Below are positions 1 to 8,734 of a stretch of DNA of 64,000 bases, piece by piece. Below the pieces are notes generated by a model. It worked only from the letters and a program-made list of their open reading frames with translations. It made no database searches and was not told the origin of the DNA. The stretch is from positions 748,501 to 812,500 of the forward strand of contig AFXB01000010.1 in NCBI GenBank assembly GCA_000238815.2. Reading direction: 5' to 3'. The DNA comes from SAR116 cluster alpha proteobacterium HIMB100. GTDB lineage: Bacteria; Pseudomonadota; Alphaproteobacteria; Puniceispirillales; Puniceispirillaceae. Every line of letters starts with the position of its first letter. The stretch's first letter is position 1. A program made the translations under genes and the position numbers.

Positions 1-1
1 G

Positions 2-1186
2 GCAGTTGGTGATATGGGCATTGGCAAGGACGGCGAGCCTACAGATGCTTTTATGCCCGGCATGGACCTTTTGGCCAAACAAACAATTTTCGCCGAAGGT
101 TGCCGTGGGCATCTGACCAAAGGCCTGTTTGATACCTTTAATTTGCGTGAAGGCAAAGACCCGCAAACATTCGCAATCGGCATTAAAGAGCTGTGGGATA
201 TTGAGCCTGAAAAATCAAAGCCAGGAACAGTCTGGCATTCTGTTGGCTGGCCTTTGTCTACAGATACTTATGGCGGCTCATTTCTGTATCACCTGAATGG
301 CAACCAGGTCGCGGTTGGTTACGTTGTCGGGCTGGATTACAGCAATCCGCATCTGTCTCCTTTTGAAGAATTTCAGAGATTCAAAACACATCCAGCAGTA
401 CGGTCTGTGTTTGAAGGTGGACGTCGCGTATCCTATGGTGCACGGGCGTTGAATGAAGGCGGCTTCCAATCTATACCCAAGCTGACCTTCCCTGGGGGGT
501 GTCTGGTAGGCTGTACAGCCGGATTTTTGAATGTGCCTAAGATTAAAGGCACACATACCGCCATGAAGTCAGGCATGCTGGCTGCCGAAGCTGTTTTTGA
601 TCTGCTCAATGATGAAGCGGCAACAGCAACAGAACCTGTAGAATACGCAGCGAAAATCGAATCCTCATGGCTGTGGTCTGAACTATATAAGGTCCGTAAT
701 ATCCGACCAGCCTTTGCCAAAGGCCTGTGGATGGGTATGGGATATGCGGCGCTTGATACTTATCTGCTGCGCGGACGTGCCCCGTGGACCTTCCATCATC
801 ATGCTGATCACACCTGTCTTAAACCTGCAGCAGAGGCCCCGAAAATTGAATATCCAAAGCCTGATAATGTGGTCAGCTTCGATCGTAATTCTTCGGTTTA
901 TCTGTCAGGCACAAATCATGAGGAAAATCAGCCTGTACACCTGACCTTAAAAGATACATCCGTGCCGATTGAGCATAATCTGGCGCTTTATGACAGCCCT
1001 GAGCAACGCTATTGTCCAGCCGGTGTTTACGAGATTGTGCGTAATGATGACGGAAGTGATCCGCGTCTGCAAATCAATGCGCAAAATTGTGTTCACTGCA
1101 AAACCTGTGATATCAAAGACCCAACGCAAAATATCAGATGGGTCACGCCAGAAGGCGGTGGTGGCCCGAATTACCCCAATATGTAA
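2..1186 (+). CDS. Electron transfer flavoprotein-ubiquinone oxidoreductase, 3' part
   Basis: This enzyme passes electrons from reduced electron-transfer flavoprotein to ubiquinone at the inner membrane, linking fatty-acid and amino-acid oxidation to respiration. The frame is open to the window edge, so the 5' part is missing; about 394 residues remain of a family length near 550. Visible family signatures are [17 protein letters not shown] and FAEGCRGHL near the beginning and the C-terminal [4Fe-4S] ligands in YCPAGVYEI and [12 protein letters not shown]. The protein ends PNYPNM, as is usual for the family. A lipoprotein gene follows within about 90 bp. The family call is certain from the motifs; the FAD-binding N-terminus lies outside the window. 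Confidence 0.95.
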   Translation, partial: AVGDMGIGKDGEPTDAFMPGMDLLAKQTIFAEGCRGHLTKGLFDTFNLREGKDPQTFAIGIKELWDIEPEKSKPGTVWHSVGWPLSTDTYGGSFLYHLNGNQVAVGYVVGLDYSNPHLSPFEEFQRFKTHPAVRSVFEGGRRVSYGARALNEGGFQSIPKLTFPGGCLVGCTAGFLNVPKIKGTHTAMKSGMLAAEAVFDLLNDEAATATEPVEYAAKIESSWLWSELYKVRNIRPAFAKGLWMGMGYAALDTYLLRGRAPWTFHHHADHTCLKPAAEAPKIEYPKPDNVVSFDRNSSVYLSGTNHEENQPVHLTLKDTSVPIEHNLALYDSPEQRYCPAGVYEIVRNDDGSDPRLQINAQNCVHCKTCDIKDPTQNIRWVTPEGGGGPNYPNM

Positions 1187-1272
1187 ATGGGGCATCAGTC
1201 AGCGCCATATACAGAAGGGGCTTTTCGCCCAGGCAGGCAGGCTTAATGGACGGTCAGCCAGAGCAGGAACAC

Positions 1273-3030
1273 ATGCAGAGAAACAGCTCACGGTCTATGA
1301 CCCGATTATCTGCAGGAATGGCGATGATTGCCGGCGTATTGGCGGGCTGTAACCATGGGCCTGTGCCAACAAAAGATCTGTTGGCGCCCGCTTCTGGTGA
1401 ACCGGAGCTTGTAGCCGCGGCCCAGCCTTCACAATCAGGCCAGTTCCTTGCTGCACGACAGGCTCTGTATAATCAGGATGTCGCTACGGCCGGGCTGTTT
1501 TTTGATGGTGCCCTGCCAGAAGAGACCGGAAACCTGATGCTTCTGGAGCAAAGCTTTCTCAGCCATTATCAGAGCGGAAATCTGGACAGGGCTGCAGATG
1601 TGGCCGTAAAGTTAGAGCAGTTAGGCAGCCAGCTTGGCCTGTCTGTTGAACCAGCTCTGGCAGCGGCGGTTGCTGCAGAAGACTGGCAAGCGGTGATCGC
1701 TTTGTCCGAAAATATGGCACAGACCGATCAGGGCTATATTCTGTCTGCCGGATTGCGAAGCTGGGCCTATCTGGGCCTGAAAGAGCCAGAAACAGCCCTT
1801 CAGGAACAACAACGGCTCGCCGATTTCATCACAGATTCACAAACAGAAATTCCTGGTGAGCTTATGCTTTTACAAAGAGCCTATCTCGCCGAGATGAGCG
1901 GACACACACAAGAAGCTGTTTTGGTCTACCAACAGGCTAGCGAGCAGGACCACCGGTCCAGCTATTTTACCTTAGCCGTCGCCTCAGGTTTGTGGCGACT
2001 GGGCCAAACTGAAGCCGCCCTCGCAAATCTGGCAACCTATGCAGATAATGATGTGAATGTTGAACGGCTGGGGCCTATGTTTAGCGCCGGTCAAATACAC
2101 TCAGCACAAGCACCGCAGCTGGCGCAGATGATCGCGCGCTTCATTTTTGAATTCAGCTGGTTCGCGCGGCTACCCGGCAGTCAAGCATTGGTTTTGCCAC
2201 GCCTTCATCTGGCGTTATCCATTTGGCCAGAGCTGGATATGGCACATTTAATTTTGGCCCAAACTTTTTCAGATGGGCCGGATTATGAACGGGCGTCATA
2301 TCATCTCGATCAACTTGACACCACCAGCCCTTATTTCGTTCAGGCTGTCATGTTGAGGATGCAGCTCGCCCATCGAACAGACAATGTCAGCGCTGCCTTT
2401 GCGATTATGAATAAAGCGCTAGATCAGCTTGCAAAAACCAGTCCGGCGTCTGATTTAGCGCATGATCAGGCTGCGTTGTATCGTTATGCAGGAAGCCTGG
2501 CCAGGCGAGCAGAAATATATTCGCTTGCCGTAGATTATTTTGAGCGTGCCCTGAGATTCGGGCCGGAGACGAATTTCATCTATCGCAATCTTGGCATCAG
2601 CTTTGAGCAGCTTGGCCAGACTAAGGCCGCCGAAGACGCGTTCTTGAAAGCTCTTGCGCTTAACCCTGATGATGCCACCACACTGAACTATATCGGCTAT
2701 TGGTGGGCGGATGAAAACAGGCGCCTGAATGAAGCTCTGTCTTTTATTAAGCGGGCCGTTGAATTGCGGCCATCTTCCGGTTATTTTGCTGATTCACTCG
2801 GCTGGGTTTATTTCCGGTTGGGTAAATATGATGAGGCCGTGAACTGGCTTGAAAAAGCAATTCAGCTAGCACCCACCGATCCGCTCATTTCTGATCATTT
2901 GGGTGACGCCTATTGGCAGGTCGGACGCCGCCTTGAAGCCCATTATAAATGGCAACAGGCATTGGATATGGGCATTGATGATGAGTTTACAGACCAGATC
3001 GAAGAAAAGATAGCAAATGGACTGGACTAG
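1273..3030 (+). CDS. TPR-repeat lipoprotein
   Basis: This is a tetratricopeptide-repeat protein of about 585 residues, probably anchored to the outer membrane. The chosen start gives a short signal peptide ending in a lipobox (VLAGC, lipidated Cys near residue 26). ATG 1246 (with aggcagg upstream) and ATG 1297 are also possible, and the frame is open further back into the previous gene. Clear TPR units fill the C-terminal third, for example YFERALRFGPETNFIYRNLG, AFLKALALNPDDATTLNYIG and WLEKAIQLAPTDPLISDHLG. The last 14 bases overlap ispE, suggesting coupled translation. TPR lipoproteins next to ispE are common in Alphaproteobacteria. The partner proteins are unknown, so only a scaffold role is inferred. 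Confidence 0.88.
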   Translation: MQRNSSRSMTRLSAGMAMIAGVLAGCNHGPVPTKDLLAPASGEPELVAAAQPSQSGQFLAARQALYNQDVATAGLFFDGALPEETGNLMLLEQSFLSHYQSGNLDRAADVAVKLEQLGSQLGLSVEPALAAAVAAEDWQAVIALSENMAQTDQGYILSAGLRSWAYLGLKEPETALQEQQRLADFITDSQTEIPGELMLLQRAYLAEMSGHTQEAVLVYQQASEQDHRSSYFTLAVASGLWRLGQTEAALANLATYADNDVNVERLGPMFSAGQIHSAQAPQLAQMIARFIFEFSWFARLPGSQALVLPRLHLALSIWPELDMAHLILAQTFSDGPDYERASYHLDQLDTTSPYFVQAVMLRMQLAHRTDNVSAAFAIMNKALDQLAKTSPASDLAHDQAALYRYAGSLARRAEIYSLAVDYFERALRFGPETNFIYRNLGISFEQLGQTKAAEDAFLKALALNPDDATTLNYIGYWWADENRRLNEALSFIKRAVELRPSSGYFADSLGWVYFRLGKYDEAVNWLEKAIQLAPTDPLISDHLGDAYWQVGRRLEAHYKWQQALDMGIDDEFTDQIEEKIANGLD

Positions 3031-3886
3031 CTCTGCCCCAGCAAAGATTAATCTGTGTCTGAATATCACCGGCCGCCGACCAGATGGGTATCATAATCTG
3101 GTTTCGTTAGCGGCATTCACAGAATTTGGTGATCATCTTACCCTGTCAGATGAGGCAAAGGAGGGGCTGACCCTAACAGGGCCATTTGCTTCTGATCTGC
3201 GCAGTACCAGAACAGATAATCTGCTGTTAAAAGCAAAAGCTGAAATCCTGTCTGCCGGATTTTGCCTCCCTGAACATCACATTTATCTGGATAAACACAT
3301 TCCTGTCAGCAGCGGCTTAGGAGGGGGGTCAAGTGATGTTGCGGCCTATTTTCGCTGTATTGCAGAAATGATGGTGTTGGAACAATCAGACCGGGACAAG
3401 CTATTTGCCTTAGCTGGAAAAATTGGTGCAGATGTGCCGGTTTGTCTTCATCCCGGTTATCAGCTGATGACCGGAACCGGAACAGATGTAGAGCCAATAG
3501 CCGTAGAAGATGAGCTAATCTATTGTGTGCTCAGCAACCCCGGCATAGGCGTTTCCACACAAGCCATATTTTCTGCATTGACTATACCGGCTGATGGTTC
3601 AGAAGTACCAGACAGCCAAATGTCGCCGCCAGTGAAAGTGGCGGATATAGTGGCACGCGGAAATGACTTATACGGACCAGCAGCTCAATCTTGCCCTGAA
3701 ATCAGTGTATTGCTGGCACAAATGAAAACATTTTCAGCATCAGGTTCATATATTGGGCAGGCGATGTCCGGAAGTGGGGCGAGTTGTTTTGCACTTACTT
3801 ACTCACAACAAGCCGCAGATGACCTTACAGAGCAACTTACATCAGCAGGGTATTGGGCAAAATCAACATGTTTGATTTCCAGCTGA
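3017..3886 (+). CDS. ispE: 4-diphosphocytidyl-2-C-methyl-D-erythritol kinase
   Basis: IspE is the ATP-dependent GHMP kinase that phosphorylates the 2-hydroxyl of CDP-methylerythritol in the non-mevalonate isoprenoid pathway. The 289-residue protein has the N-terminal APAKINLCL motif with its lysine at residue 10, the glycine-rich phosphate loop PVSSGLGGGSSDVAA at residues 96-110, the catalytic Asp in GADVPVCL near residue 139, and the C-terminal MSGSGASCFAL motif. The start lies inside the end of the TPR gene, an arrangement that suggests translational coupling. Length and motifs match the family fully. Confidence 0.97.
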   Translation: MDWTSSAPAKINLCLNITGRRPDGYHNLVSLAAFTEFGDHLTLSDEAKEGLTLTGPFASDLRSTRTDNLLLKAKAEILSAGFCLPEHHIYLDKHIPVSSGLGGGSSDVAAYFRCIAEMMVLEQSDRDKLFALAGKIGADVPVCLHPGYQLMTGTGTDVEPIAVEDELIYCVLSNPGIGVSTQAIFSALTIPADGSEVPDSQMSPPVKVADIVARGNDLYGPAAQSCPEISVLLAQMKTFSASGSYIGQAMSGSGASCFALTYSQQAADDLTEQLTSAGYWAKSTCLISS

Positions 3887-3996
3887 ACATAGGCCCAGCA
3901 AAGAATATAAGCAAAGCTTTATATAGTGTTTTCTGAGCTTGTTTTTTTTCGTTGATCGTCTCAGACTTCATGGGTATAGTCTCGCGATTATTCACC

Positions 3997-4017
3997 TGCT
4001 TGCCTTTTTGGCAGGCA
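3997..4017. repeat. Hairpin in the ispE-tRNA gap
   Basis: An 8-bp inverted repeat (TGCTTGCC, five T, GGCAGGCA, with one G-T pair) lies between ispE and the tRNA gene. It has no following T run, so it is not a standard intrinsic terminator. A weaker possibility for ispE termination is AAGCT...AGCTT followed by eight T near 3915-3948. Apart from the tRNA and the possible promoter at 4243, I see nothing else in the 3887-4327 gap. Confidence 0.35.
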
Positions 4018-4073
4018 TATACAACGCGACAGGCACCTTGTTGAAAACAGGAATTTTGTGAGCACTGTATTGG

Positions 4074-4148
4074 TGGGGCGTAGCCAAGTGGTAAGGCATC
4101 GGTTTTTGGTATCGTGTATCGTAGGTTCGAATCCTACCGCCCCAGCCA
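4074..4148 (+). tRNA. tRNA-Gln, anticodon UUG
   Basis: The sequence folds as a full cloverleaf. The acceptor stem TGGGGCG (4074-4080) pairs with CGCCCCA (4138-4144), followed by discriminator G and an encoded CCA. The D stem is GCC/GGC. The anticodon loop TTTTGGT has TTG at 4106-4108. The T arm is GTAGG-TTCGAAT-CCTAC. Anticodon UUG reads CAA for glutamine. The top pair of the anticodon stem (27-43) is a T-T mismatch and the pair below it is standard. The gene stands alone between ispE and a CBS-domain gene. Confidence 0.96.
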
Positions 4149-4242
4149 TCTTTTATCCCAAACTTAAGAAAGTGGACGGTAAGGTCTGCAGCTAATCTCC
4201 GGATGGGACTGGTCATTTCAGTGCTGGTCTTGATCGGCAGAT

Positions 4243-4271
4243 TTGACAGCTGCGACATTCTGGCACAGTAT
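4243..4271 (+). promoter_or_regulatory. Possible sigma-70 promoter for the CBS gene
   Basis: A perfect TTGACA at 4243-4248 is followed after 17 bases by CAGTAT (three of six to consensus). It lies 57 bases before the CBS-domain gene. The -10 match is weak, so this is only a candidate. Confidence 0.3.
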
Positions 4272-4327
4272 CAAAGAAGTGCAGCCTTGCACAAAACAGT
4301 GATGTTTTACGAGGAAAGGAGCTGTCT

Positions 4328-4750
4328 ATGACGCCGTTCATTTCCAAAATACTGTCTCGTGATTGTATTACCGTCCAACATGACGAAACTTTGCGGAGCG
4401 TGGCAACGACGCTCAAAAACAATAAAATAGGTGCGGTACCCGTGTTGGACGGATCTGGCGCTCTTGTCGGGATTTTATCTGAAAGAGACCTTGTGCAGTC
4501 TCTTCCTCAGAAAATCGATCTGGATACTCATTTAGCTGCAGATTTGATGACAACAGACCTCATTGTCACTTCACCTGAGGTCAGTTCATCAGATTTAATG
4601 AAACTGATGACAGACCATAAGATACGCCATATTCCCATTATCAGCGAAGACGGATTTCTCGGCATTGTATCGATCGGTGATGTTGTCAAACGCCTGCTGG
4701 AAAAATTAGAGCAAGAAACAGAGCAATTAAGGATGTTTATTAATTCCTGA
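4328..4750 (+). CDS. CBS-domain pair protein
   Basis: A 140-residue protein made almost entirely of two tandem CBS domains (about residues 5-60 and 72-130). Each ends with the typical glycine-aspartate sensing strand: GALVGILSERDLV and GFLGIVSIGDVVKRLL. Such stand-alone Bateman modules bind adenosine nucleotides and act as energy sensors on partner proteins; the partner is not evident here. A strong ribosome site (aggaaaggag) precedes the ATG by about 7 bases. A response regulator gene converges from the right, 30 bp away. The precise role is unknown. Confidence 0.9.
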   Translation: MTPFISKILSRDCITVQHDETLRSVATTLKNNKIGAVPVLDGSGALVGILSERDLVQSLPQKIDLDTHLAADLMTTDLIVTSPEVSSSDLMKLMTDHKIRHIPIISEDGFLGIVSIGDVVKRLLEKLEQETEQLRMFINS

Positions 4751-4780
4751 GGCAACTGAACGGTTCGCCGCCAGCTTGCC

Positions 4781-5497
4781 CTAATTTTGTGTGTCTGGCT
4801 TAACCAGCCTGTAGCCCTCTTGCGTGGTTTCAACGATCGGGATATCCGTCAGCCGGGCAATTTTCTGGCGCAGGCGGTAAATATGCGTTTCCAGCGTGTG
4901 TGTCGCCACCATATTCTGATAACCCCAAACTTCAGACAGCAAAACATCTTTTGAGGTTGCCGCAGGCCAGATACGAAACAGCTTTTTCAAAATCATTGTT
5001 TCTTTTTCTGTGAGCACCACAACACGCTGACTATCAAGAGCGGTCAAGGATTTATTGGCGGGCTGAAATTCAATATCTTGGGTGGTAAATCTGATATCAT
5101 CAGATGATTTATATTGGCGAAGCTGGGCCCTGATACGTGCCAGTAACTCGCCAAAACGCATGGGCTTTGCGATATAATCATTCGCGCCAGTATCCAGACC
5201 TTTAATAATATCGGTTTCATCTTGCTGACCTGTCAGCATGATAATGGGCTTTTCAAAGCCGGTTTCTCTGAGCTTTTTGCAAATATCAAAACCGTTCCCG
5301 TCTGGAAGCTGAATATCCAGCAGGATGAGATCTGGTTTGAACTGGTCTGCCTTGTCAAAGGCTTCACTTGTCTTTGCGGCTTCTTCAAGACCCCGAACAC
5401 CTTCATGTTTCAACTGGCTGATCAGAACCTTGCGCAGATAATCATCATCATCGATGATAAGAATCCGAGATGAAATCAGCAAATTTTCAGCATCCAT
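4781..5497 (-). CDS. OmpR/PhoB-family response regulator (orphan)
   Basis: A 238-residue two-domain regulator. The receiver domain (residues about 11-125) has the acidic pocket IDDDD, phospho-acceptor Asp61 in LILLDIQLP, the Thr/Ser position in MLTG and the conserved Lys111 in YIAKP. The C-terminal winged-helix DNA-binding domain carries TEKETMILKKL and the recognition-helix region THTLETHIYRLRQKI. No histidine kinase gene is adjacent, so the cognate kinase and targets are unknown. It converges on the CBS-domain gene and is divergent from ribA, with a 137-bp gap that contains a small dyad (CAGTCT at 5521, AGACTG at 5537). Confidence 0.93.
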   Translation of the reverse strand: MDAENLLISSRILIIDDDDYLRKVLISQLKHEGVRGLEEAAKTSEAFDKADQFKPDLILLDIQLPDGNGFDICKKLRETGFEKPIIMLTGQQDETDIIKGLDTGANDYIAKPMRFGELLARIRAQLRQYKSSDDIRFTTQDIEFQPANKSLTALDSQRVVVLTEKETMILKKLFRIWPAATSKDVLLSEVWGYQNMVATHTLETHIYRLRQKIARLTDIPIVETTQEGYRLVKPDTQN

Positions 5498-5634
5498 GTC
5501 AGCAACTCCGCATCTAGGATCAGTCTAGGTTCAGTCAGACTGGCTTGTGAACAGAAATTTGCATTATCACCTTAAAATCAGTAAATATGGGGCTCATTCC
5601 TTCAGGCGTTTTTGACAATAAGGACGATGTTCAT

Positions 5635-6750
5635 ATGCGAGTGTTAACAGCACAGTTTGATCTAAAAATCGACCGGGTTTCGATGACATTGCGCCGTGGC
5701 GGTGTTGTGATGATAAGAGACGCCAAAGGTCAGGCTGGGTTAATCAGGGCAGCTGAATTCTGTGATCATTTGCTAGAAGGGTTAGATGATCTGGGATTGG
5801 GATCAGAAATTTTATGTCTGACCCGGCGCCATATGGCCTCATTCGGACGGACTGTCCCTGACAATATACCGTGCTTTAGCCTGCCCGCGATGAGTTTTGA
5901 TGACGGCCACATCACCTCTCTGATTTTGGGTGATGGCACTTTGCTGCCGGAAAAGGCAAATATTTTGGGTGAACGGCAAGGCAGCCTGCCAGACAGCGCC
6001 TGTCGCCTGTTACGCGCAGTAAAGCTGATCCCTGCCGCCCTGCTAAGCCGTTTATCTGTGAAAAACCAGCAACAACAGGTCAGTCTGGCAGAAACCTATC
6101 AAATCCCTGTTCTTGATTTGCATGAGCTCAATCATCTTACAGATGACAAAGAGCCAGAGATGAGCATCAGCATTACAGCCAAACTGCCTCTTGCTGCAGC
6201 ACCTGATGCGAAAATAGTCATGTTTAGACAGTCGGCCAGCCGCGAAGAGCATTTTGCTGTCGTTATCGGCCAAGCAGACGGAGATTTGCCCCCTCTGGTG
6301 CGTCTGCACTCGCAATGTGTGACAGGTGACATATTGGGCTCCCTCAAATGTGACTGTGGCCCGCAGCTACAGACAGCTCTGGTTCAGATGCAAGATAATG
6401 GCGGGGGCGTTTTGCTGTATTTGGCACAGGAAGGCCGGGATATTGGCCTGTTAAACAAAATCCGGGCTTATGCATTACAGGATGCCGGCTTTGATACTGT
6501 TGATGCAAATCACAGGCTGGGGTTTGAGACAGATGAGCGCGTGTTCAGCCCGGCAGCTGCTATGCTGAAAGCTTTAGGCCTCACAGCTGTCAGGTTGATG
6601 ACCAACAACCCAGACAAGGTCAGCCAACTGGCCAAATATGGTATAGTGGTCAAGGAACGCATCAGCCTTAATTTGCCAACAAACCCGCATAACCATGAAT
6701 ATATGCAGACCAAAAGAACAAAAACCGGCCATCTTATTGATCCTGTCTGA
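5635..6750 (+). CDS. ribA: GTP cyclohydrolase II with degenerate RibB-like N-terminus
   Basis: The C-terminal half (about residues 170-371) is GTP cyclohydrolase II, which opens GTP to the pyrimidine precursor of riboflavin. It shows the zinc-cysteine motif LHSQCVTGDILGSLKCDCG, the catalytic segment YLAQEGRDIGLLNKIRAY, and RLGFETDERVF and MTNNPDK. The N-terminal half keeps RibB-like pieces (GVVMIRD and LIRAAEFCD) but lacks the acidic ENEGD-type active-site stretch of DHBP synthase. It is therefore probably structural and not catalytic. Start: ATG 5635 has AAGGA ten bases upstream; ATG 5587 would add 16 residues and has no clear ribosome site. Confidence 0.93.
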   Translation: MRVLTAQFDLKIDRVSMTLRRGGVVMIRDAKGQAGLIRAAEFCDHLLEGLDDLGLGSEILCLTRRHMASFGRTVPDNIPCFSLPAMSFDDGHITSLILGDGTLLPEKANILGERQGSLPDSACRLLRAVKLIPAALLSRLSVKNQQQQVSLAETYQIPVLDLHELNHLTDDKEPEMSISITAKLPLAAAPDAKIVMFRQSASREEHFAVVIGQADGDLPPLVRLHSQCVTGDILGSLKCDCGPQLQTALVQMQDNGGGVLLYLAQEGRDIGLLNKIRAYALQDAGFDTVDANHRLGFETDERVFSPAAAMLKALGLTAVRLMTNNPDKVSQLAKYGIVVKERISLNLPTNPHNHEYMQTKRTKTGHLIDPV

Positions 6751-6778
6751 CCAGACGCATCCTGCAAAGAACAGCAAT

Positions 6779-7450
6779 TCAGGCGCGCGCACCAAAAAGG
6801 GCTGAGCCGACCCGAACATGCGTTGCCCCAAACCCAACAGCTTCCTCATAATCACCACTCATGCCCATGGACAGGTTTGTCAGCTCATGCCGGTCTGCTA
6901 GTGTCTTCAGCAAGGCAAAATGCATCGCGGCTTCTTCGTTAACAGGCGGAATGCACATCAGCCCGATGACAAACAGACCGGCTTGCATACGGCAAAACGC
7001 CAGAAAATCTGCCAGGTCACCAGGCGCAATACCTGATTTTTGCGACTCCTCTCCTGTATTCACCTGAATAAAACACTGTATCTCTTTACTTTGTTTGGCT
7101 GCTTCAGCAGCGATTGCGGATGCGATTTTTGGCCTGTCGACTGTGTGGATAACGTCAAACAGACGGACCGCCTCAGCCGTCTTGTTCGATTGAAGCGGGC
7201 CAATCAGGTGAAGGCATAAATCCGGATACAGGGCTTTGCGCGCTGTCCAGCGGGTTTTTGCTTCCTGAACCCGGTTCTCCCCGAAAATGCGATGTCCTGT
7301 GGCAAGGCTTGCATCTATGCGCTCTTCCTGTTGCTGTTTTGATACAGCAATCAGGGTCACCGCCTCAGCTTGACGCCTGGCTGCTTGCGCTGCCTTGTCC
7401 AGTTGTTCCTGCACAGCAGTAAAATTGTGAGCAATTGTTACAGGATCCAT
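6779..7450 (-). CDS. yggS: PLP homeostasis protein, YggS/PROSC family
   Basis: A 223-residue single-domain alanine-racemase-fold protein that binds pyridoxal phosphate and buffers vitamin B6 and amino-acid pools; it is not known to be an enzyme. The PLP lysine is Lys38 in LIAVSKQQ. Other family signatures are GENRVQEAK, LHLIGPLQSNK, IQVNTGEESQKSG and LSMGMSGDYEEAV, which carries the phosphate-binding Ser and Gly residues. It converges with ribA and is divergent from the porin gene. Identity is secure. Confidence 0.95.
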   Translation of the reverse strand: MDPVTIAHNFTAVQEQLDKAAQAARRQAEAVTLIAVSKQQQEERIDASLATGHRIFGENRVQEAKTRWTARKALYPDLCLHLIGPLQSNKTAEAVRLFDVIHTVDRPKIASAIAAEAAKQSKEIQCFIQVNTGEESQKSGIAPGDLADFLAFCRMQAGLFVIGLMCIPPVNEEAAMHFALLKTLADRHELTNLSMGMSGDYEEAVGFGATHVRVGSALFGARA

Positions 7451-7472
7451 CGCCTCAGCCTGTTGTTATGGG

Positions 7473-7513
7473 CACATTTTATGGTCGTTTTAATTAAGGC
7501 CAGTCAAAATGTG
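7473..7513. repeat. Nested dyad between yggS and the porin gene
   Basis: An 8-bp perfect inverted repeat, CACATTTT (7473-7480) and AAAATGTG (7506-7513), encloses a second one, TGGTC/GGCCA (7482-7486, 7498-7502, one G-T pair). It lies in the divergent promoter region and could be a regulator site or a structured leader of yggS. Confidence 0.35.
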
Positions 7514-7572
7514 AAATCAAGTCTCCCGTCTCCTTTTTATACAGACCTGAAATAAACCTGTCATATGGGCTG

Positions 7573-7601
7573 TTGCAAAAATGACACATGAGAGAAATAA
7601 T
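7573..7601 (+). promoter_or_regulatory. Candidate sigma-70 promoter of the porin gene
   Basis: TTGCAA at 7573-7578 is followed after exactly 17 bases by AATAAT at 7596-7601 (five of six to TATAAT). It is embedded in AT-rich DNA and would give a leader of about 95 bases before the porin ATG. Found by eye only. Confidence 0.45.
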
Positions 7602-7657
7602 CAATTAATTTAATCTTAATAATAAATTGCTGTTTAAATTTTTTCTAATATTTTAGG

Positions 7658-7681
7658 GATGTCACCATTTCCGGTGGCATC
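7658..7681 (+). promoter_or_regulatory. Stem-loop in the porin mRNA leader
   Basis: GATGTCACC and GGTGGCATC form a 9-bp stem (one G-T pair) with loop ATTTCC, ending 21 bases before the porin ATG and just upstream of the GGGAG ribosome site. The position resembles 5' stabilising hairpins of abundant outer-membrane-protein mRNAs. A role in stability or in sRNA control is inferred. Confidence 0.6.
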
Positions 7682-7702
7682 TAACCTTTTGGGAGATAAA
7701 TT

Positions 7703-8665
7703 ATGCGTAAGGTACTTCTCGCATCTACAGCTCTCGTTGCTCTGGGTTCAGTCTCAGCAATGGCAGCAGACGTAACAATTTCAGGTAACACAACCTGGCA
7801 GTACGAATCATACGATAAGAACGATGGTACAATGACTGGTCCAGTTAACGGTACTTCAATCGACCATGATTCAGACGTGGACTTTAAATTTGTGAACACA
7901 ACAGACAGCGGCCTGACAATCACAATGGCTGTTGGCCTGAACGAAGGTGGCTCACAGGATGACCAGAAGCTGACAATTGCTGGCGACTTTGGTTCACTTC
8001 GTCTGTCAAATGACCAGGAAGGTGTTGGCGACAGCGCAATTAACGCTGGTGCATTGGTAAACGATGAAACATCATCAATCACTCCAGGCTTGGGCAAGTA
8101 TGGTACATCTCTGGGCTCAGGCACACAGGTGACATACACAGCACCATCAATGAACGGTGTGACAGCTGCGGTATCTTTCACTGAAGCCGGTACAACAACA
8201 AAAGCTGATTCGACAGAAATGCGTGTTGCTTACTCAACAGCAATGGACGGCACATCAGTCGATATCGACTATGTATCTTCATCAACTGATGATAATGGTA
8301 CTGTTGGCGCGAAGAGTGGCCTTGACGCAACTTCATTGGGTTTGAAGATCGGCATGGGCTCAATGACGTTCATCGCTTCAGCTGCTACAAAAACAGACAA
8401 CAACAACACATATGATTACAGCGCAACAACTGTTGGTGCTTCATATGCTCTGGGTAACGGTATGACAATCGGTGTGTATCAGAACAACACTGAGGATGAC
8501 AAAGACGCCGGTTATGAGTGGAGCCAGACCGCTGCGAGCGTGACTTACTCAATCGCACCTGGTCTGACTGCCGGTATCACAGTGACTGACTCAGAAGAGA
8601 AAGACACTGGTGCAACAACAGTATCAGACGATTACACAGTTCTGGAACTTTCTGCTTCTTTCTAA
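7703..8665 (+). CDS. Outer-membrane porin
   Basis: A 320-residue beta-barrel porin. A signal peptide of about 21 residues ends at AMA-A, followed by DVTISGNTTWQYESYD, the usual first barrel strand. The rest is alternating, strand-like sequence rich in Thr, Ser, Gly and Asp, ending in the typical C-terminal aromatic SASF for BAM insertion. It is notably acidic and lacks Cys. Codon use is restricted (tca, aca, gct, ctg, ggt), unlike neighbouring genes, which fits very high expression. It has its own promoter region, a leader hairpin, a strong ribosome site (gggag) and a strong terminator, so it is probably monocistronic. The solute range is unknown. Confidence 0.9.
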   Translation: MRKVLLASTALVALGSVSAMAADVTISGNTTWQYESYDKNDGTMTGPVNGTSIDHDSDVDFKFVNTTDSGLTITMAVGLNEGGSQDDQKLTIAGDFGSLRLSNDQEGVGDSAINAGALVNDETSSITPGLGKYGTSLGSGTQVTYTAPSMNGVTAAVSFTEAGTTTKADSTEMRVAYSTAMDGTSVDIDYVSSSTDDNGTVGAKSGLDATSLGLKIGMGSMTFIASAATKTDNNNTYDYSATTVGASYALGNGMTIGVYQNNTEDDKDAGYEWSQTAASVTYSIAPGLTAGITVTDSEEKDTGATTVSDDYTVLELSASF

Positions 8666-8684
8666 TTCAAAAGAAGTTGTGTAT

Positions 8685-8720
8685 AAGAGAGAGGCTGGTC
8701 ATCCAGCCTCTCTTTTTTTT
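8685..8720 (+). terminator. Intrinsic terminator of the porin gene
   Basis: GAGAGGCTGG pairs with CCAGCCTCTC across a TCAT loop, giving a perfect stem of at least 11 bp, and is followed directly by a run of eight T. It starts 20 bases after the porin stop codon. This is the clearest rho-independent terminator in the window. Confidence 0.95.
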
Positions 8721-8734
8721 GGGAAATTCTTATC

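Noticed and set aside
1138-1272. Longer start for the TPR lipoprotein, overlapping the ETF-QO gene
   Set aside because: The extra residues are basic and not signal-like; the lipobox fits a start at 1273 or 1246.
7681-8181. 166-codon minus-strand frame over the porin start
   Set aside because: It is a shadow of the biased porin codons; no signal, domain or ribosome site supports it.
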